Of a stretch of DNA of 64,000 nt, positions 8,741-19,700 are shown one piece after another. The translations under genes were made by a program, and so were the position numbers. The stretch's first letter is position 1. The number at the start of each line of letters is the position of its first letter. The DNA is from an uncultured Draconibacterium sp. (GTDB lineage Bacteria > Bacteroidota > Bacteroidia > Bacteroidales > Prolixibacteraceae), in the NCBI RefSeq assembly GCF_963677565.1, contig NZ_OY781981.1, forward strand, positions 558,001 through 622,000. Reading direction: 5' to 3'. The notes beneath the pieces were generated by a model. The model saw nothing but the letters and a program-made list of their open reading frames with translations. It made no database searches and was not told the origin of the DNA.

Positions 8741-10358
8741 TTATCCAACCTCCTACTTGATAGCTTGTACCTTCCTGGAGCCCTTCCATAAATGCTTCTT
8801 CCTTATTCGGGAAATATCTTCTGTATTTCGAAAGGTTTTCTGATGCTTCAATTGAACAGTCTTCGCCGCGGCGAGCTTTTGCAAAATAGTCGCAAGCTAA
8901 CCAGAATACGGCTGATTTCTCTAAAGCTGTTCCTTCAAATTTTTGCGATGCTGCAACATAAATGTTACCAATTAACATGTTTGCTTCACAGAAATCCGGA
9001 TTTAGCTGTAGTGCTCTTCTTGCATCGTTACGTGCACCTACAAGATTATTATCTTTAATGTAACGCAATAAACCTCTCTCGTAATGGTAGGTTGCTTTAA
9101 GCTCATCATCGGTTTCCTGATCGATAGCCATTTGATAATATTCTCTGGCTTTATTAACATCTTCCTTTTTCAGGAATCGACGAGCCATATTAAATGCTGC
9201 TTCAGCAGAAGGATCAAGCTCGTACAAACGTTCTGTTGCAATACCGAAAAGTTCAGTTTCAGTACATCCGGCTCTACCTAAACGGCGTAACATCGATTTA
9301 ATAAAGTCTACATCACTTGAGTTTTCCTGATATTGTGGTGCATAAATGCTTACTAAAGCTTCGCAATCAGCAGCACCTGATTTTCCAAAAATATTTTCGA
9401 TATAAGGTATAACCTGCTCCTGCGTTTGTTTTACTTTATCTTCGTCTTCATTGGCTTCAACAATAGCATTGGCAATTGAAGTACATTTTTCATAATTTGT
9501 AACTACTTGCTCTTTTGGCAGTTCTCCAAGTTTGAATAATGCAACAGTTGTTTGCATTAACAGGATAAGAACTGGTGGTTCAGTTTGTTCACCCTGAAGT
9601 TCAACCGACTCTGATAACCATTCGTAACCTGATTTATGAATCGCTTTTAATTCATCTCCTTCAGGTGCATTATCACGATCAGCACTCAGTTTATATTTCA
9701 ACCACGATGTACCTTTACGACCTAACACATAACCACGATCGCCAAAATACTTCATTCTTTTATCGTACAACTTCATGTACAAATCAATACCCTTATCACG
9801 GTCAGCATCTGTAGTTGCAGTTTCAATTTGATTTTCATAAATCTTACCACCATGAATATAAAGGTTTGTAGTTGACTTAGGATACTGGTTATAAAGTTTT
9901 TGCCAGTGAGGTATAGCTGATTTATAATCTTTTTGCTTATAAAATTCTGAGTACAACGAAAGTTCGTTTAAAAACGTTTTGTCCTGCGCTTTCATTAATT
10001 CATCCAGAGTACCAAGGTTAACATCGCCGCTTTCAGCTTCAGCACCATCTCCTGACGGAATGCTTCCACTAAATGCAAAATCAAACACATTGCCTGATTT
10101 TCCTTCAATGTCCAGTTTTTTCGATTCATCAATAAAGGTGAATCTGATGTATTTTGTTTTTTCATCAGCTTCAACTTCATATTTGCCATCAAAACTGGTC
10201 AACATTTCACCACCTTTATGTGCCTCAACGGTAATTCCAGCTGCCGGTTCTCCATCCATATAAACAGTTCCTTTAATTACTCTTTGTGCCTGTGCAACTG
10301 TAATACCGACCATTACAACTGCCGCCAATAAAAGAGATATGCGTAAAATAGCTTTCAT
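8715..10358 (-). CDS. Secreted TPR protein with N-terminal carboxypeptidase-regulatory-like domain
   Basis: 547 residues. The signal peptide is ILRISLLLAAVVMVGITVAQA. Residues about 26-90 look like a CarboxypepD_reg/Ig-like domain (VIKGTVYMDGEPAAGITVEA, SFDGKYEVEADEKTKYIRF). Residues about 120-530 are helical with TPR signatures such as KDYKSAIPHWQKLYNQYPKS, AFNMARRFLKKEDVNKAREY and ARNDARRALQLNPDFCEANM. It is probably a periplasmic scaffold. Its place between a FadL-like porin and lptC suggests a role in envelope assembly, but no direct function is visible. Confidence 0.75.
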   Translation of the reverse strand: MKAILRISLLLAAVVMVGITVAQAQRVIKGTVYMDGEPAAGITVEAHKGGEMLTSFDGKYEVEADEKTKYIRFTFIDESKKLDIEGKSGNVFDFAFSGSIPSGDGAEAESGDVNLGTLDELMKAQDKTFLNELSLYSEFYKQKDYKSAIPHWQKLYNQYPKSTTNLYIHGGKIYENQIETATTDADRDKGIDLYMKLYDKRMKYFGDRGYVLGRKGTSWLKYKLSADRDNAPEGDELKAIHKSGYEWLSESVELQGEQTEPPVLILLMQTTVALFKLGELPKEQVVTNYEKCTSIANAIVEANEDEDKVKQTQEQVIPYIENIFGKSGAADCEALVSIYAPQYQENSSDVDFIKSMLRRLGRAGCTETELFGIATERLYELDPSAEAAFNMARRFLKKEDVNKAREYYQMAIDQETDDELKATYHYERGLLRYIKDNNLVGARNDARRALQLNPDFCEANMLIGNIYVAASQKFEGTALEKSAVFWLACDYFAKARRGEDCSIEASENLSKYRRYFPNKEEAFMEGLQEGTSYQVGGWINESTKVRF

Positions 10359-10391
10359 AATGAGTTTTATTTGTTTTTCTTTTTTTGAATT

Positions 10392-11672
10392 TTATTCAAT
10401 TCTACGTTGCATAAACCACAAATCGTGTAAGCTTACACTCAAATTAACTTTTGCATATTTTTCGAGCACCAAATTATGCTCTTTTGTTCCTCTTTGTCCA
10501 AACTCAGCACCTATATTAAGTGTTGAGTTGGAGCGATACATTGGTATTCCAACTCCAAAACTTATGCCAAAGTCGTTAATATGCTGTCCGGCAAAGGTGT
10601 GGTAAGTTTGCTCGTATTTAAAACCAGCGCGATAAGCTACACGGTTAATAAAACTTCTGATCGAAAACTTATCCGGAATCCACTCAGCCCCAATCGCAAA
10701 TTTATTTAAATCTGTTAAAAAAATACTTTTGCCACCTAAAAATTCAGCGTTGGCCCATCCTTCGTGGTAATAATCAATATTAATTTCGTATACATTTTCT
10801 TTGGCAAAAGATAAACCCGCACCAAATGTCATAGGGAAAACCAGCTCACCTTCTTCTTCTTCCTCGTATCGCAAAGTGTCCTGATCCAGTGCTCCTGCGT
10901 ACGATAAGTTTTTCTGAATGATATCGGATACGAAGTCGGTGTATTCCGGAGAATTAGCATAAACCAAACCTAATGTTAAACTTTTGTCATCTTTCAAAGG
11001 CATGGTAGCCTGTAGCCCCAAATCCAGTCCAAAATCACGAATTCGCAATGTAGAATAACGTTGCAGATTGTAAAAACTAGGATCGGCAAATGTTACTTCC
11101 GTATTACGGTTTAATTGCCCAAAACGATAGTTAAGATTTGCACCAACAGAAATATTTTTGATGGGTTCTATGGCAAGTCCCCATTTGGCATTCGATATAG
11201 TTCCTGCGCCATAATAGGTGGTATAAACATTACCAACATTTTCCATATCGTTAACCGATGTAACGAAATAACCTACATCAGAATAAGGCGTCAGGCTTAA
11301 ACTTGTTGCCATCCATCGGTTTATCCTGAAACTCATGGCAAAATATTTGAAATTTATATCGTTCGCTTCCATACTGTTGTCATCCGTATGATATCTTGCA
11401 AACTTGCCTTCCAATCCAAACTCAAATATAAAATTAAGCGAATCAAGCGATGTGTAACTTGCGGGGTTGGCCGCATTTATCTGCATATTGTATCTACTTG
11501 CCAAACTAGCTCCTCCCATTGCAGTTGAACGCCCAAGCGAATACGGTTGCAAATCTCCAAGTCCGTAACGCGAATATGGCGATGTGGTGCTATTATTAAA
11601 CTGTGCAAATAATACAGCCGGGATAAATATTAACCCGGCAATCAAAAAACTTACTCTACTTACTCTCCCCAT
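10392..11672 (-). CDS. FadL/OmpP1-like outer-membrane beta-barrel protein
   Basis: 426 residues. The signal peptide is FLIAGLIFIPAVLFAQ. The following region, SPYSRYGLGDLQPYSLGRST then AMGGASLASR and INAANPASYTSLDS, is the typical start of FadL/TodX-family porins and related PorV-like proteins. The remainder is barrel-like and ends near VNLSVSLHDLWFMQRRIE. It probably takes up or handles hydrophobic compounds, or serves as a structural porin. The start overlaps the end of coaX by 17 bases, so the two genes are co-translated. Confidence 0.72.
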   Translation of the reverse strand: MGRVSRVSFLIAGLIFIPAVLFAQFNNSTTSPYSRYGLGDLQPYSLGRSTAMGGASLASRYNMQINAANPASYTSLDSLNFIFEFGLEGKFARYHTDDNSMEANDINFKYFAMSFRINRWMATSLSLTPYSDVGYFVTSVNDMENVGNVYTTYYGAGTISNAKWGLAIEPIKNISVGANLNYRFGQLNRNTEVTFADPSFYNLQRYSTLRIRDFGLDLGLQATMPLKDDKSLTLGLVYANSPEYTDFVSDIIQKNLSYAGALDQDTLRYEEEEEGELVFPMTFGAGLSFAKENVYEINIDYYHEGWANAEFLGGKSIFLTDLNKFAIGAEWIPDKFSIRSFINRVAYRAGFKYEQTYHTFAGQHINDFGISFGVGIPMYRSNSTLNIGAEFGQRGTKEHNLVLEKYAKVNLSVSLHDLWFMQRRIE

Positions 11673-12390
11673 TATGTTGTAAAATGCGGTTTAAACCCAA
11701 GCTGGTTAAATTAAAGTGTACAAAGAAAGAATTTTTTAATCTCTTATCAAAAAATTCGGCATCGCCCCCGGTAATAATAACTTTTAAATTATCATAAAAT
11801 TCGTTAAATGAGGCTATTGCACCATCTACTTCATACACGAAGCCATGTTGTACTCCGGCTCTAATTGCCTGCTCGGTTGTTTTTCCAATTAGTTCATTAA
11901 ATACTCCCTTTTCCACTTTGGGAAGCTTGCCTGTAAACTGGTTTAGCGCTTTATAGCGCATCTCCAAACCAGGAGAAATATTGCCACCAAGATATTTGCC
12001 CGCTGCTGTTAACAAATCATAAGTTATTGCAGTTCCGGCATCAATTACCAAAACGTTTTCGTTCGGATACAAATGATAAGCTCCTACAACGGCGGCAATC
12101 CTGTCTTTTCCAAGAGTCTCCTTGGTTTCGTAACAGTTTTCGACTGGCAATAAGGTGGTGGGCCCTAACTCAATAAATGTATCAAACTTCTCCGTTAAGG
12201 CTTCTTTCAAATTGGCTGAATAAAGCTTTACCGATGAAAGTATTGCTTTGTTCAGCCCTTTATATTCCTTTTGTAATTTATCTATTAATGATGGCAAAAA
12301 CTCATCAACCGTAAAAGTGTTAATCACTTCATTACGGTTACAGACCGAATATTTGGTCCGGGTATTGCCAATATCTATTACAAGATTCAT
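11656..12390 (-). CDS. coaX: Type III pantothenate kinase
   Basis: 244 residues, the normal length. It phosphorylates pantothenate in the first step of coenzyme A synthesis. ASKHA-fold motifs are visible: the phosphate loop VIDIGNTRTKYS at residues 4-15, GKDRIAAVVGAYH, VLVIDAGTAITYDLL, GGNISPGLEMRYKAL and ITGGDAEFF near the C-terminus. The start shares one base with the nadC stop (TAATG), so nadC and coaX are translationally coupled. Confidence 0.95.
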   Translation of the reverse strand: MNLVIDIGNTRTKYSVCNRNEVINTFTVDEFLPSLIDKLQKEYKGLNKAILSSVKLYSANLKEALTEKFDTFIELGPTTLLPVENCYETKETLGKDRIAAVVGAYHLYPNENVLVIDAGTAITYDLLTAAGKYLGGNISPGLEMRYKALNQFTGKLPKVEKGVFNELIGKTTEQAIRAGVQHGFVYEVDGAIASFNEFYDNLKVIITGGDAEFFDKRLKNSFFVHFNLTSLGLNRILQHNGESK

Positions 12391-13235
12391 TAATCAATAA
12401 TTCGCTGACTGATATCAAGCGCTTTTACGGAATGCGTTAGTGCCCCGATAGAAATATAATCAACTCCGGTATGCGCCACTTTGCTAATACGCTTGATGGT
12501 CATATTTCCTGATGCTTCTATTTTTGCCCGACGGTCGATAATTTCAACACACTCTTTCATCATTGAAGAACGCATATTATCGAGCATTATGATGTCAACA
12601 TCGGCAGCTAATGCTTCTTTTACCTGATCGATGGTTGTGGTTTCAACCTCAATCTTTATACTTTTTGGAATTTTCTTCCGAATAGCTTCAACTGCTTTGG
12701 TAATACTTCCGGCAACCTGAATGTGGTTGTCTTTGATCATTACCATATCGTACAATCCAAAACGGTGGTTCGAAGCTCCGCCCATACGCACAGCATATTT
12801 ATCAAGGTAACGGTATCCGGGCAACGTTTTTCGCGTATCCAGAATCTCCACTTTTGTTCCCTCAATCTCCTTCATACATAAATTGGCATAGCTGGCAATT
12901 CCCGACAAACGCTGCAAAAAATTAAGCGCCTTTCTTTCGCCGGTTAATAAAGCCCTATAGTTTCCTTTAAATTCAGCAATAATATCGCCGGGGACAACGT
13001 GACTTCCATCGGGCATAAAAACTGTCCATTCAAGATTTGTGTCGAATTTTCTAAAAACCATCTCTGCTACCTGCAATCCTGCAACAACTCCTTCTTCCTT
13101 GGCAACAAACTGTGCAGTTTTCACATCGTTACTATCAATCAGGTTGTTTGTGGTAATGTCTCCATCGCCTATATCTTCTGCATAAGCCATATCAAACAAA
13201 ACCTCTGCCGATTTTAATGTTTTCTCATCCATCAT
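12390..13235 (-). CDS. nadC: Nicotinate-nucleotide diphosphorylase (carboxylating)
   Basis: 281 residues. It converts quinolinate and PRPP to nicotinate mononucleotide in de novo NAD synthesis. Seen: AEDIGDGDITTNNLI near the start, LNFLQRLSGIAS, DTRKTLPGYRYLDKYAVRMG (substrate-binding arginine/lysine loop), HRFGLYDMVMIKDNHI, EVETTTIDQ and DIIMLDNM. It lies five bases after nadB and overlaps coaX. Confidence 0.96.
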   Translation of the reverse strand: MMDEKTLKSAEVLFDMAYAEDIGDGDITTNNLIDSNDVKTAQFVAKEEGVVAGLQVAEMVFRKFDTNLEWTVFMPDGSHVVPGDIIAEFKGNYRALLTGERKALNFLQRLSGIASYANLCMKEIEGTKVEILDTRKTLPGYRYLDKYAVRMGGASNHRFGLYDMVMIKDNHIQVAGSITKAVEAIRKKIPKSIKIEVETTTIDQVKEALAADVDIIMLDNMRSSMMKECVEIIDRRAKIEASGNMTIKRISKVAHTGVDYISIGALTHSVKALDISQRIID

Positions 13236-13239
13236 AGCT

Positions 13240-14811
13240 TTACTTTCTTATGGGTTCAAACTCAATGTTTTTGTTTTTTTGTTGAATAATATGTGTTTTA
13301 AAATCAGGATTCTCCTTCTGAAAATCTTCCCGGATATGTCCTCCACGACTTTCTTCGCGAACCAATGCAGCTGTTGCAATCAGTTTACAAATAAGTGCGG
13401 TGTTCCTGATTTTAATTAAATTGTATTCGTTTAAATTACCGGCAAATTCTGCCTCAATCTCCAGAAAACGGTTAAGGGCAGTTTCCAGGTCCTTTTTATT
13501 TCTTACAATTCCCAGATTTTTTGACATCATCGTTGCCATTTCGTTCTGATAAGTAAGAAAAAGCTGCTCATTCTCTTCATCCAGAATAATCGGATCCGGC
13601 TCGTCAAAAAATTGTTCAGATGTTGCTAGTTTTGCTGCTTTAACACTGGCCCGTTTACCAAATACCAAACATTCTAATAGTGAATTACTTGCCAAACGAT
13701 TGGCTCCCATAACACCGGTTGATGCAGCTTCTCCGCAAACAAAAAGTCCTGAAATATTTGTTTCAGCATCGAGGTTTGTGCGTACACCTCCAACCATGTA
13801 ATGGGCAGCCGGAGAAATGGGCAACTGATCCTCTGTGAGATCAAAACCAAACTCTCTCAAGTGTCTATCAATATTTTTGAAACGATCTCTGATTTTCTCT
13901 TTTTCAAGATGCTTTAAAGACAGGAATATATGATCTTTGCCTGATTTCTGAATTTGCCTGAAAATACTGTAAGCCACCACATCACGCGGAGCAAGTTCTG
14001 CTAATGGATGAATGTCCTTCATAAAACGCTCACCTTCATGGTTGAGCAACCAGGCTCCTTCTCCACGAACTGCTTCACTAATCAAATAAGCTTCTTTGCC
14101 GGGAATATACAAAGCCGACGGGTGAAACTGGATAAACTCCAGATCTGCCATGCGTGCACCGGCATCATAGGTAAGTACAATTCCATCGCCTGTTGCGGTA
14201 TGTGGATTTGTTGAACGGGCAAAAACCCTTGAAAGTCCACCGGTTGCAACAATTACCGCCTTTGTTTTGAAAATGATATTCTTGTTTGTTTTAAAATCGT
14301 AGGCCTGTACTCCAACTATCGAATTGTTGTTCTGAAGTAACTTTACAACAGCAACATATTCAAAAGCCTCAACATTCTTTTGCTCCCTGATAAGGCGAAG
14401 TTTAAAACAAGTCAGCTCTTTTCCGGTTGCATCGCCCCCGGCATGTAAAATTCGGCGTTTGGTGTGCCCACCTTCCAAACCAAGCACATAGTCATTGTTT
14501 TCCTCATCGAATTGCATTCCCAAATCGATTAGTTCTTTAACCCGTTCGCGACCTTCGTTAACCAGTACTTCTACTGCATCATGATCACATATGCCACGGC
14601 CGGTAACTAAGGTATCGTGGGCATGCTGTTCGGGTGAGTCATCCTCTGAAATAGCTGCAGCTATTCCCCCCTGTGCATAATATGAATTACTTACATCAAG
14701 TTGCGATTTGGTTACAATCGCAACGCGTCCGAATTTTGAAGAATGATAAGCAGCCGACAATCCGGCCAATCCACTTCCTATTACAACCGTATCAAATTCA
14801 AGTATTTGCAT
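13240..14811 (-). CDS. nadB: L-aspartate oxidase
   Basis: 523 residues. It oxidises L-aspartate to iminoaspartate with FAD, the first step to quinolinate. Seen: the N-terminal dinucleotide fold VVIGSGLAGLSAAYHS, SNSYYAQGGIAAAI, the flavin and active-site loops HAGGDATGKELT, ATGDGIVLTYDAGARMADLE followed by FIQFHPSAL, the AAHYMVGGVRTN segment, and the C-terminal ESRGGHIREDF. It is the first gene of a minus-strand run nadB-nadC-coaX-porin-TPR-lptC-CNNM with gaps of no more than about 35 bases or overlaps. The partner nadA is not in the window. Confidence 0.96.
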   Translation of the reverse strand: MQILEFDTVVIGSGLAGLSAAYHSSKFGRVAIVTKSQLDVSNSYYAQGGIAAAISEDDSPEQHAHDTLVTGRGICDHDAVEVLVNEGRERVKELIDLGMQFDEENNDYVLGLEGGHTKRRILHAGGDATGKELTCFKLRLIREQKNVEAFEYVAVVKLLQNNNSIVGVQAYDFKTNKNIIFKTKAVIVATGGLSRVFARSTNPHTATGDGIVLTYDAGARMADLEFIQFHPSALYIPGKEAYLISEAVRGEGAWLLNHEGERFMKDIHPLAELAPRDVVAYSIFRQIQKSGKDHIFLSLKHLEKEKIRDRFKNIDRHLREFGFDLTEDQLPISPAAHYMVGGVRTNLDAETNISGLFVCGEAASTGVMGANRLASNSLLECLVFGKRASVKAAKLATSEQFFDEPDPIILDEENEQLFLTYQNEMATMMSKNLGIVRNKKDLETALNRFLEIEAEFAGNLNEYNLIKIRNTALICKLIATAALVREESRGGHIREDFQKENPDFKTHIIQQKNKNIEFEPIRK

Positions 14812-14842
14812 CTGTTTTTTATGCTTCTCGCAAACAAGCCTG

Positions 14843-14850
14843 CAAAGTTA
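14843..14850 (-). promoter_or_regulatory. Bacteroidota -7 box upstream of nadB
   Basis: Read on the minus strand this is TAACTTTG, matching TAnnTTTG, about 32 bases before the nadB ATG. A TTTG lies 14 bases further up, shorter than the usual -33/-7 spacing, so the -33 element is uncertain. Confidence 0.5.
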
Positions 14851-14961
14851 GCATTTCTTTTAAGCAAATACCTAAATTTTATCAAATGGTTCTATTTTAC
14901 CGCCATAAAGTTGAATTGTTCTCCATATCTTAATTTGCGGTTTTGTTTAGTTGTTTCTGCC

Positions 14962-15297
14962 TTATTCTTTTTTGTCGGGAAGATAATCAGGTCTGATTGG
15001 AGAAAATAATTCCAGCACGTTGGCATCTTCAAGCACTTTTACTTCGTGCTCTATGTTTTCAGGAATACACCAACTGTCGCCCGCCGTGGTAATAAACCAG
15101 TTCTCTCCTATTCTGAAATTTAATCTCCCCGATAAAAGGTACCCGGTTTGTTCATAAGGATGATCGTGTGCCGGCAAATCATGTCCGGCCTTTAACTTAA
15201 ACTCACACAAAATGGTCTTCTCTTCAAAAGCAAGAGGACGCATTACAATACCTGGCAATAAAGACCTGAACGACTGACTATTATGCTTTGTAAACAT
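14962..15297 (-). CDS. Small cupin-domain protein
   Basis: 111 residues from the ATG at 15297; a GTG at 15342 would add 15 residues but is less likely. Single-domain cupin: LKAGHDLPAHDHPYEQTGYL carries the His-x-His metal pair and Gln/Glu position of cupin motif 1, SGRLNFRIG follows, and GDSWCIPENIEHEVKV supplies the motif 2 histidine. It is probably a metal-binding isomerase or a ligand sensor; the substrate cannot be read from sequence. It stands alone between nadB and the efflux operon, divergent from the latter. Confidence 0.82.
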   Translation of the reverse strand: MFTKHNSQSFRSLLPGIVMRPLAFEEKTILCEFKLKAGHDLPAHDHPYEQTGYLLSGRLNFRIGENWFITTAGDSWCIPENIEHEVKVLEDANVLELFSPIRPDYLPDKKE

Positions 15298-15528
15298 CTG
15301 GTAAAATTTTATAAATTTACTAAAGTAAAAAAGTCTCAGCACGAATTAAACTTTATTCTATTATAAATGTCTTTATTGGTATCATTTCAACAATGAACAA
15401 TGTTGAAATGTTAATTAATGTTCAGAATGTATAGTTTTTTACAGAAACAATATGAAGCAAAAAATTTTTATCGATTTTTGCGCTTTAAATGAACCTTTGC
15501 TGATTTAAATTCTAATAAAATAAAAGCC

Positions 15529-16707
15529 ATGAGTTGGAGAAAAATTACGTTTATTGTTGTTGCCCTGATTGTACTATTAGGAGGTGCGGCAGCACTATCA
15601 CAACTATTCGTTTCAATGAAACCGGAGCAACCTAAAAGGCCCGATGTTGAAATGAAACGATCTGTTAAGGTGGAAACCGTTAACTATTCAGAAATAACTT
15701 CACCGCTTTCACTTCCGGGAGGTAGAGCAGTTTCGGGTAGCGAAGTGCTGCTTGTAGCTGAAGCATCTGGTAAAATTGAACCGGGAGCAGTTGTGCTTCG
15801 TAAAGGTACATCATTTAAAAAAGGACAGGTGATTGCCGAAATTTACAAGGATGAAGTGGAGCTGGCACTAAAAGCCAGAAAAGCACAATTTTTAACAACC
15901 ATGACATCCTTGTTACCCGATGTTAAGGTTGACTTTCCTGAGCAACTATATGCTTACGAAACTTTTTTCAGAGCTATTGAACTTGATGAAGACCTGCCTG
16001 AAATGCCGGTAGTACAAAATGAAAAACTGAAAATATTTTTGGCCAGCCGGGGCGTTCTTACCGAATATTACGGAATTAAACAAGATGAAAAAAGATTGAA
16101 ACGCCATACACTCTATGCACCTTTCGACGGAACATTTACACAGGTTAATTTCGAAACCGGTTCGTATGTAAATACCGGTGGGCAAATTGCACGAATGATT
16201 CGCACCGACCATGTTGAAATTGAAGTTCCTGTGCCAAACGAAGACAGCGACTGGATTAAAATTGGAGATAAGGTACTTATCAGTTCTAATCAGAACAATT
16301 CATCAATTGACGGCAAAGTAGTTCGTAAATCAGATTTTATCGAATCAGAAACACAATCGCGAAGTATTTTTGTTCAGGTGAATAAAGCTGACTCTGACCG
16401 GGTACTTCCCGGACAACTTTATGCTGTTCAATTTCCCGGACAAAAAATTCCTGATGCAATGGAAATTCCGCGAGGTGCCGTTTTTAATACAAGTACCGTT
16501 TACGTTGTAATTGACGGCGAACTGAAAAAACGTGAAATAAACGTGATAAAACGAAATGAAACTACACTAATCTTTAACGGCTTGCCCGAAGGTTCAAAAG
16601 TGGTTTCCGAGCCATTAATAAATGTAAAAGAAAATACTCCGGTTAATATTCTGGGCGAAGAAAGTAATAACAAACAACGCCCCGGAAATCAGGCTAAACC
16701 ACAATAG
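15529..16707 (+). CDS. RND efflux periplasmic adaptor (membrane fusion protein)
   Basis: 392 residues. An N-terminal anchor (ITFIVVALIVLLGGAAALSQ) is followed by the barrel-sandwich hybrid split in two (VLLVAEASGKIEPGAVVLRK then KRHTLYAPFDGTFTQVNFET and GSYVNTGGQIARMI). A short helical hairpin lies between the halves, and a beta-barrel plus membrane-proximal domain follows (PGQLYAVQFPG, IPRGAVFNTSTVYVV). It bridges the inner-membrane pump and the TolC-like channel encoded next. It is the first gene of a three-gene operon, 17 bases before the pump; no TetR- or AraC-type regulator is adjacent. Confidence 0.92.
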   Translation: MSWRKITFIVVALIVLLGGAAALSQLFVSMKPEQPKRPDVEMKRSVKVETVNYSEITSPLSLPGGRAVSGSEVLLVAEASGKIEPGAVVLRKGTSFKKGQVIAEIYKDEVELALKARKAQFLTTMTSLLPDVKVDFPEQLYAYETFFRAIELDEDLPEMPVVQNEKLKIFLASRGVLTEYYGIKQDEKRLKRHTLYAPFDGTFTQVNFETGSYVNTGGQIARMIRTDHVEIEVPVPNEDSDWIKIGDKVLISSNQNNSSIDGKVVRKSDFIESETQSRSIFVQVNKADSDRVLPGQLYAVQFPGQKIPDAMEIPRGAVFNTSTVYVVIDGELKKREINVIKRNETTLIFNGLPEGSKVVSEPLINVKENTPVNILGEESNNKQRPGNQAKPQ

Positions 16708-16724
16708 AAAAAGGAGACAGATCA

Positions 16725-19700
16725 ATGAAGAAGATAGTTGAACTTTTTGTAAAATTTCCCTTTTACGCGAATCTGATCTTGCTTTTCCTTATCGTGGTGG
16801 GTAGCTTAAGTTTTCTTTCGATGAAGAAATCTTTCTTCCCCGAGCGTGAATCGCATATCATTACTGTTCGCGTAGCCTATCCCGGTGCGTCGCCGGTTGA
16901 AATGGAAGAAGGAGTTACCTCGAGGATTGAAGAAGCTGTACGGGCAATTCCAGGCATATACGAAATCAATTCAGTATCAGCGGAAAACAGCGCCAGTGTA
17001 CGTATTGAAATACAACCCGGCTATGATATTGACGAAGCACTAATTGAGGTAAAAAACGCAGTTGACGGTATATCTGCATTACCAACTGCTGCCGAACGAC
17101 CCATTGTGGCAAAAACAAGAACCACCTCGCCAGCCGCTCGTTTGCTGGTTACCGGCGACGTGGATTTGATGACACTTAAAACATACGCTCAGCAAGTTGA
17201 GGAAGATTTTTTGGGATCAGGAATTATGAGCCAGGTAACCATTTCCGGATTTCCAAGCCTCGAAATATCTGTTGAAGCTGAAGAAGAAGACCTGTTGCGC
17301 TACGGCTTAACTTTTGACGATCTGCAGAGCGCAATAACCAACAATAACCGAGATATTTCAGGAGGACAACTTCGTTCGAAAGACGAAGAACTTCTAATTC
17401 GACTGCGTTCAAGAAGTGCCGATCCGAACAAAATTGGCAACATTATTTTACGTGCTAATCCTGACGGAAGCGTACTACGGATTAACGACATTGCCACAGT
17501 AAAAATGAAATTCTCGGATGTGCCCAATAAAGCACTGGAAAAAGGAAATCCGTTGATTAATGTTAACGTTATGAAGCTGATTACGGAAGACCTTGATGAG
17601 ATTGACCAATATGTTAAAAAATATGTTGCTGATTTCAATTCCGAGACGCATGGTGTTAAATTAATTTATTCGCGTTCATACTTAGACTTATTAAAGTCGC
17701 GTCTTGATTTGCTATACAGCAATGGAGGAATGGGATTGATACTTGTTGTAATTATCCTGGGAATTATGCTCAGCACTCGTTTATCGTTATGGGTAGCTTG
17801 GGGAATTCCGGCATCATTCCTCGGAATGTTTATTGTGGCCAATTTAATGGGAGTAACCATTAATATGATGTCGCTTTTTGGAATGATACTGGTAATCGGA
17901 ATCCTGGTTGATGATGGAATTGTTATCGGGGAAAATATTTTCCAGCATTTTGAACGGGGTAAAAGCCCGATGCGGGCGGCTGTTGACGGAACTGTGGAAG
18001 TAATACCAGCGGTTACCTCATCAATCTTAACAACTGTAGTAGCTTTTTCGCCGCTTATATTTATTACCGGCCGCATGGAAATGATGTACGAAATGGCGGT
18101 AATCGTAATTGCGAGTTTGCTCATTTCACTCGTTGAGGCTTTCCTTGTTCTTCCTGCTCACCTTGGAAACGAGAAAGTATTAAACCGAAAAACACTACAC
18201 CGCAAAGCAAAAGGCCTGCGAAAATATACTGAACGCTTTTTTACCTGGTTGCGCGATTATGCCTATGACCGGGTTGTAAAACTGGTTTTAGAATGGCGAT
18301 ATATTGTGATGGGAATTCCGGTGGCGATGATCGTTATAACACTCGGATTAATTGGCGGACAGCTGATTAAAACGACCTTCTTCCCCCGAATGGAGTTCGA
18401 TTCGTTTAATATCAACATTGCATTTACTCCGGGTTCCGGAGAACGCCAAACCATGGAATACCTTGAGCGTTTTGATAGTATTGTATGGGTAGTAAACGAA
18501 GAGTTGATGGCCGAATACAATGATACACTTCCTATAATCGAAAACAGTATCATCAACCTTGGTTCTGCATTTAGTCGTGATGAAAGTGGCGCACACTGCG
18601 GAAACATTGATGTATCGCCACGAAATTCAGAAGAAACCGGAATCAGCTCGTTTGAAATTATCCGCCGGTTAAATCAGAAAATAGGAAAAATACCCGAAGC
18701 CGATAAATTTACAATTGGTGCCACGAGTCGATTTGGCGATCCGGTTTCCATTGGCTTAATGTCGAGAAATACCGAAGAACTGGAAGCTGCACGCGATTAC
18801 CTCATGGACAGGCTTTTACTATACCCTCAGCTAAAAGATGTGGTAAATACAAACGCTTTGGGGAAACAGGAAATTCTTTTGGAATTAAAACCAAAAGCCT
18901 ACATGCTTGGCTTAAACGAAACATATATTGCAAGCCAGGTACGCCAGGCATTTTATGGTGGCCAGGCGCAGCGCCTGCAGGTTGGTCGCGACGAACTTCG
19001 TATTTGGGTAAGATATCCCGCCGAAGGTCGCGAACGTATCGGTCAGTTAGAGAAAATGAAAGTAAAAACGCCTCAGGGCGAATACCCGTTAATGGAACTT
19101 GTTGATTACGATATGAAACGTGGTCCGGTAAACATTAACCGCTTTAACGGAAAACGCGAGATTCGTGTAAACGCCGATATGGTTGATCCGGATGCTTCGG
19201 TTACCGAAACACTGGATCTTATTAAAGCAGAAGTTATACCGGAACTTCAGGTAATGTATCCGGGTATTTCTGTCATCTTCCAGGGACAACAACGCGAAAG
19301 TGAAAGAAACATGAGTGACCTGGCTTTCCTGTTTCCAATGGCTTTTCTTGCCATTATATTTATACTGATGATTAGTTTCAGGTCGTTTGAACAACCAATG
19401 ATCATTATTATAATGATTCCAATATCAATTTTGGGAGCAGTTTGGGGACACGGTATTCATGGCAAACCACTTTCGATTTTGAGTTTATGGGGAATCGTAG
19501 CCCTCACGGGTGTAATCGTTAACGATGCCGTGGTTCTTCTTGCCAAGTACAACCTGCTAATTGAGGAAGGACTTAAAGTAAAAGAAGCAATTATTGAAGC
19601 TGGAAAATCGAGGCTTCGCCCCATAATTCTAACCACACTTACTACTGCTTTTGGGCTTTATCCACTTATACTCGAAACAAGTTTCCAGGCACAGTTTTTA

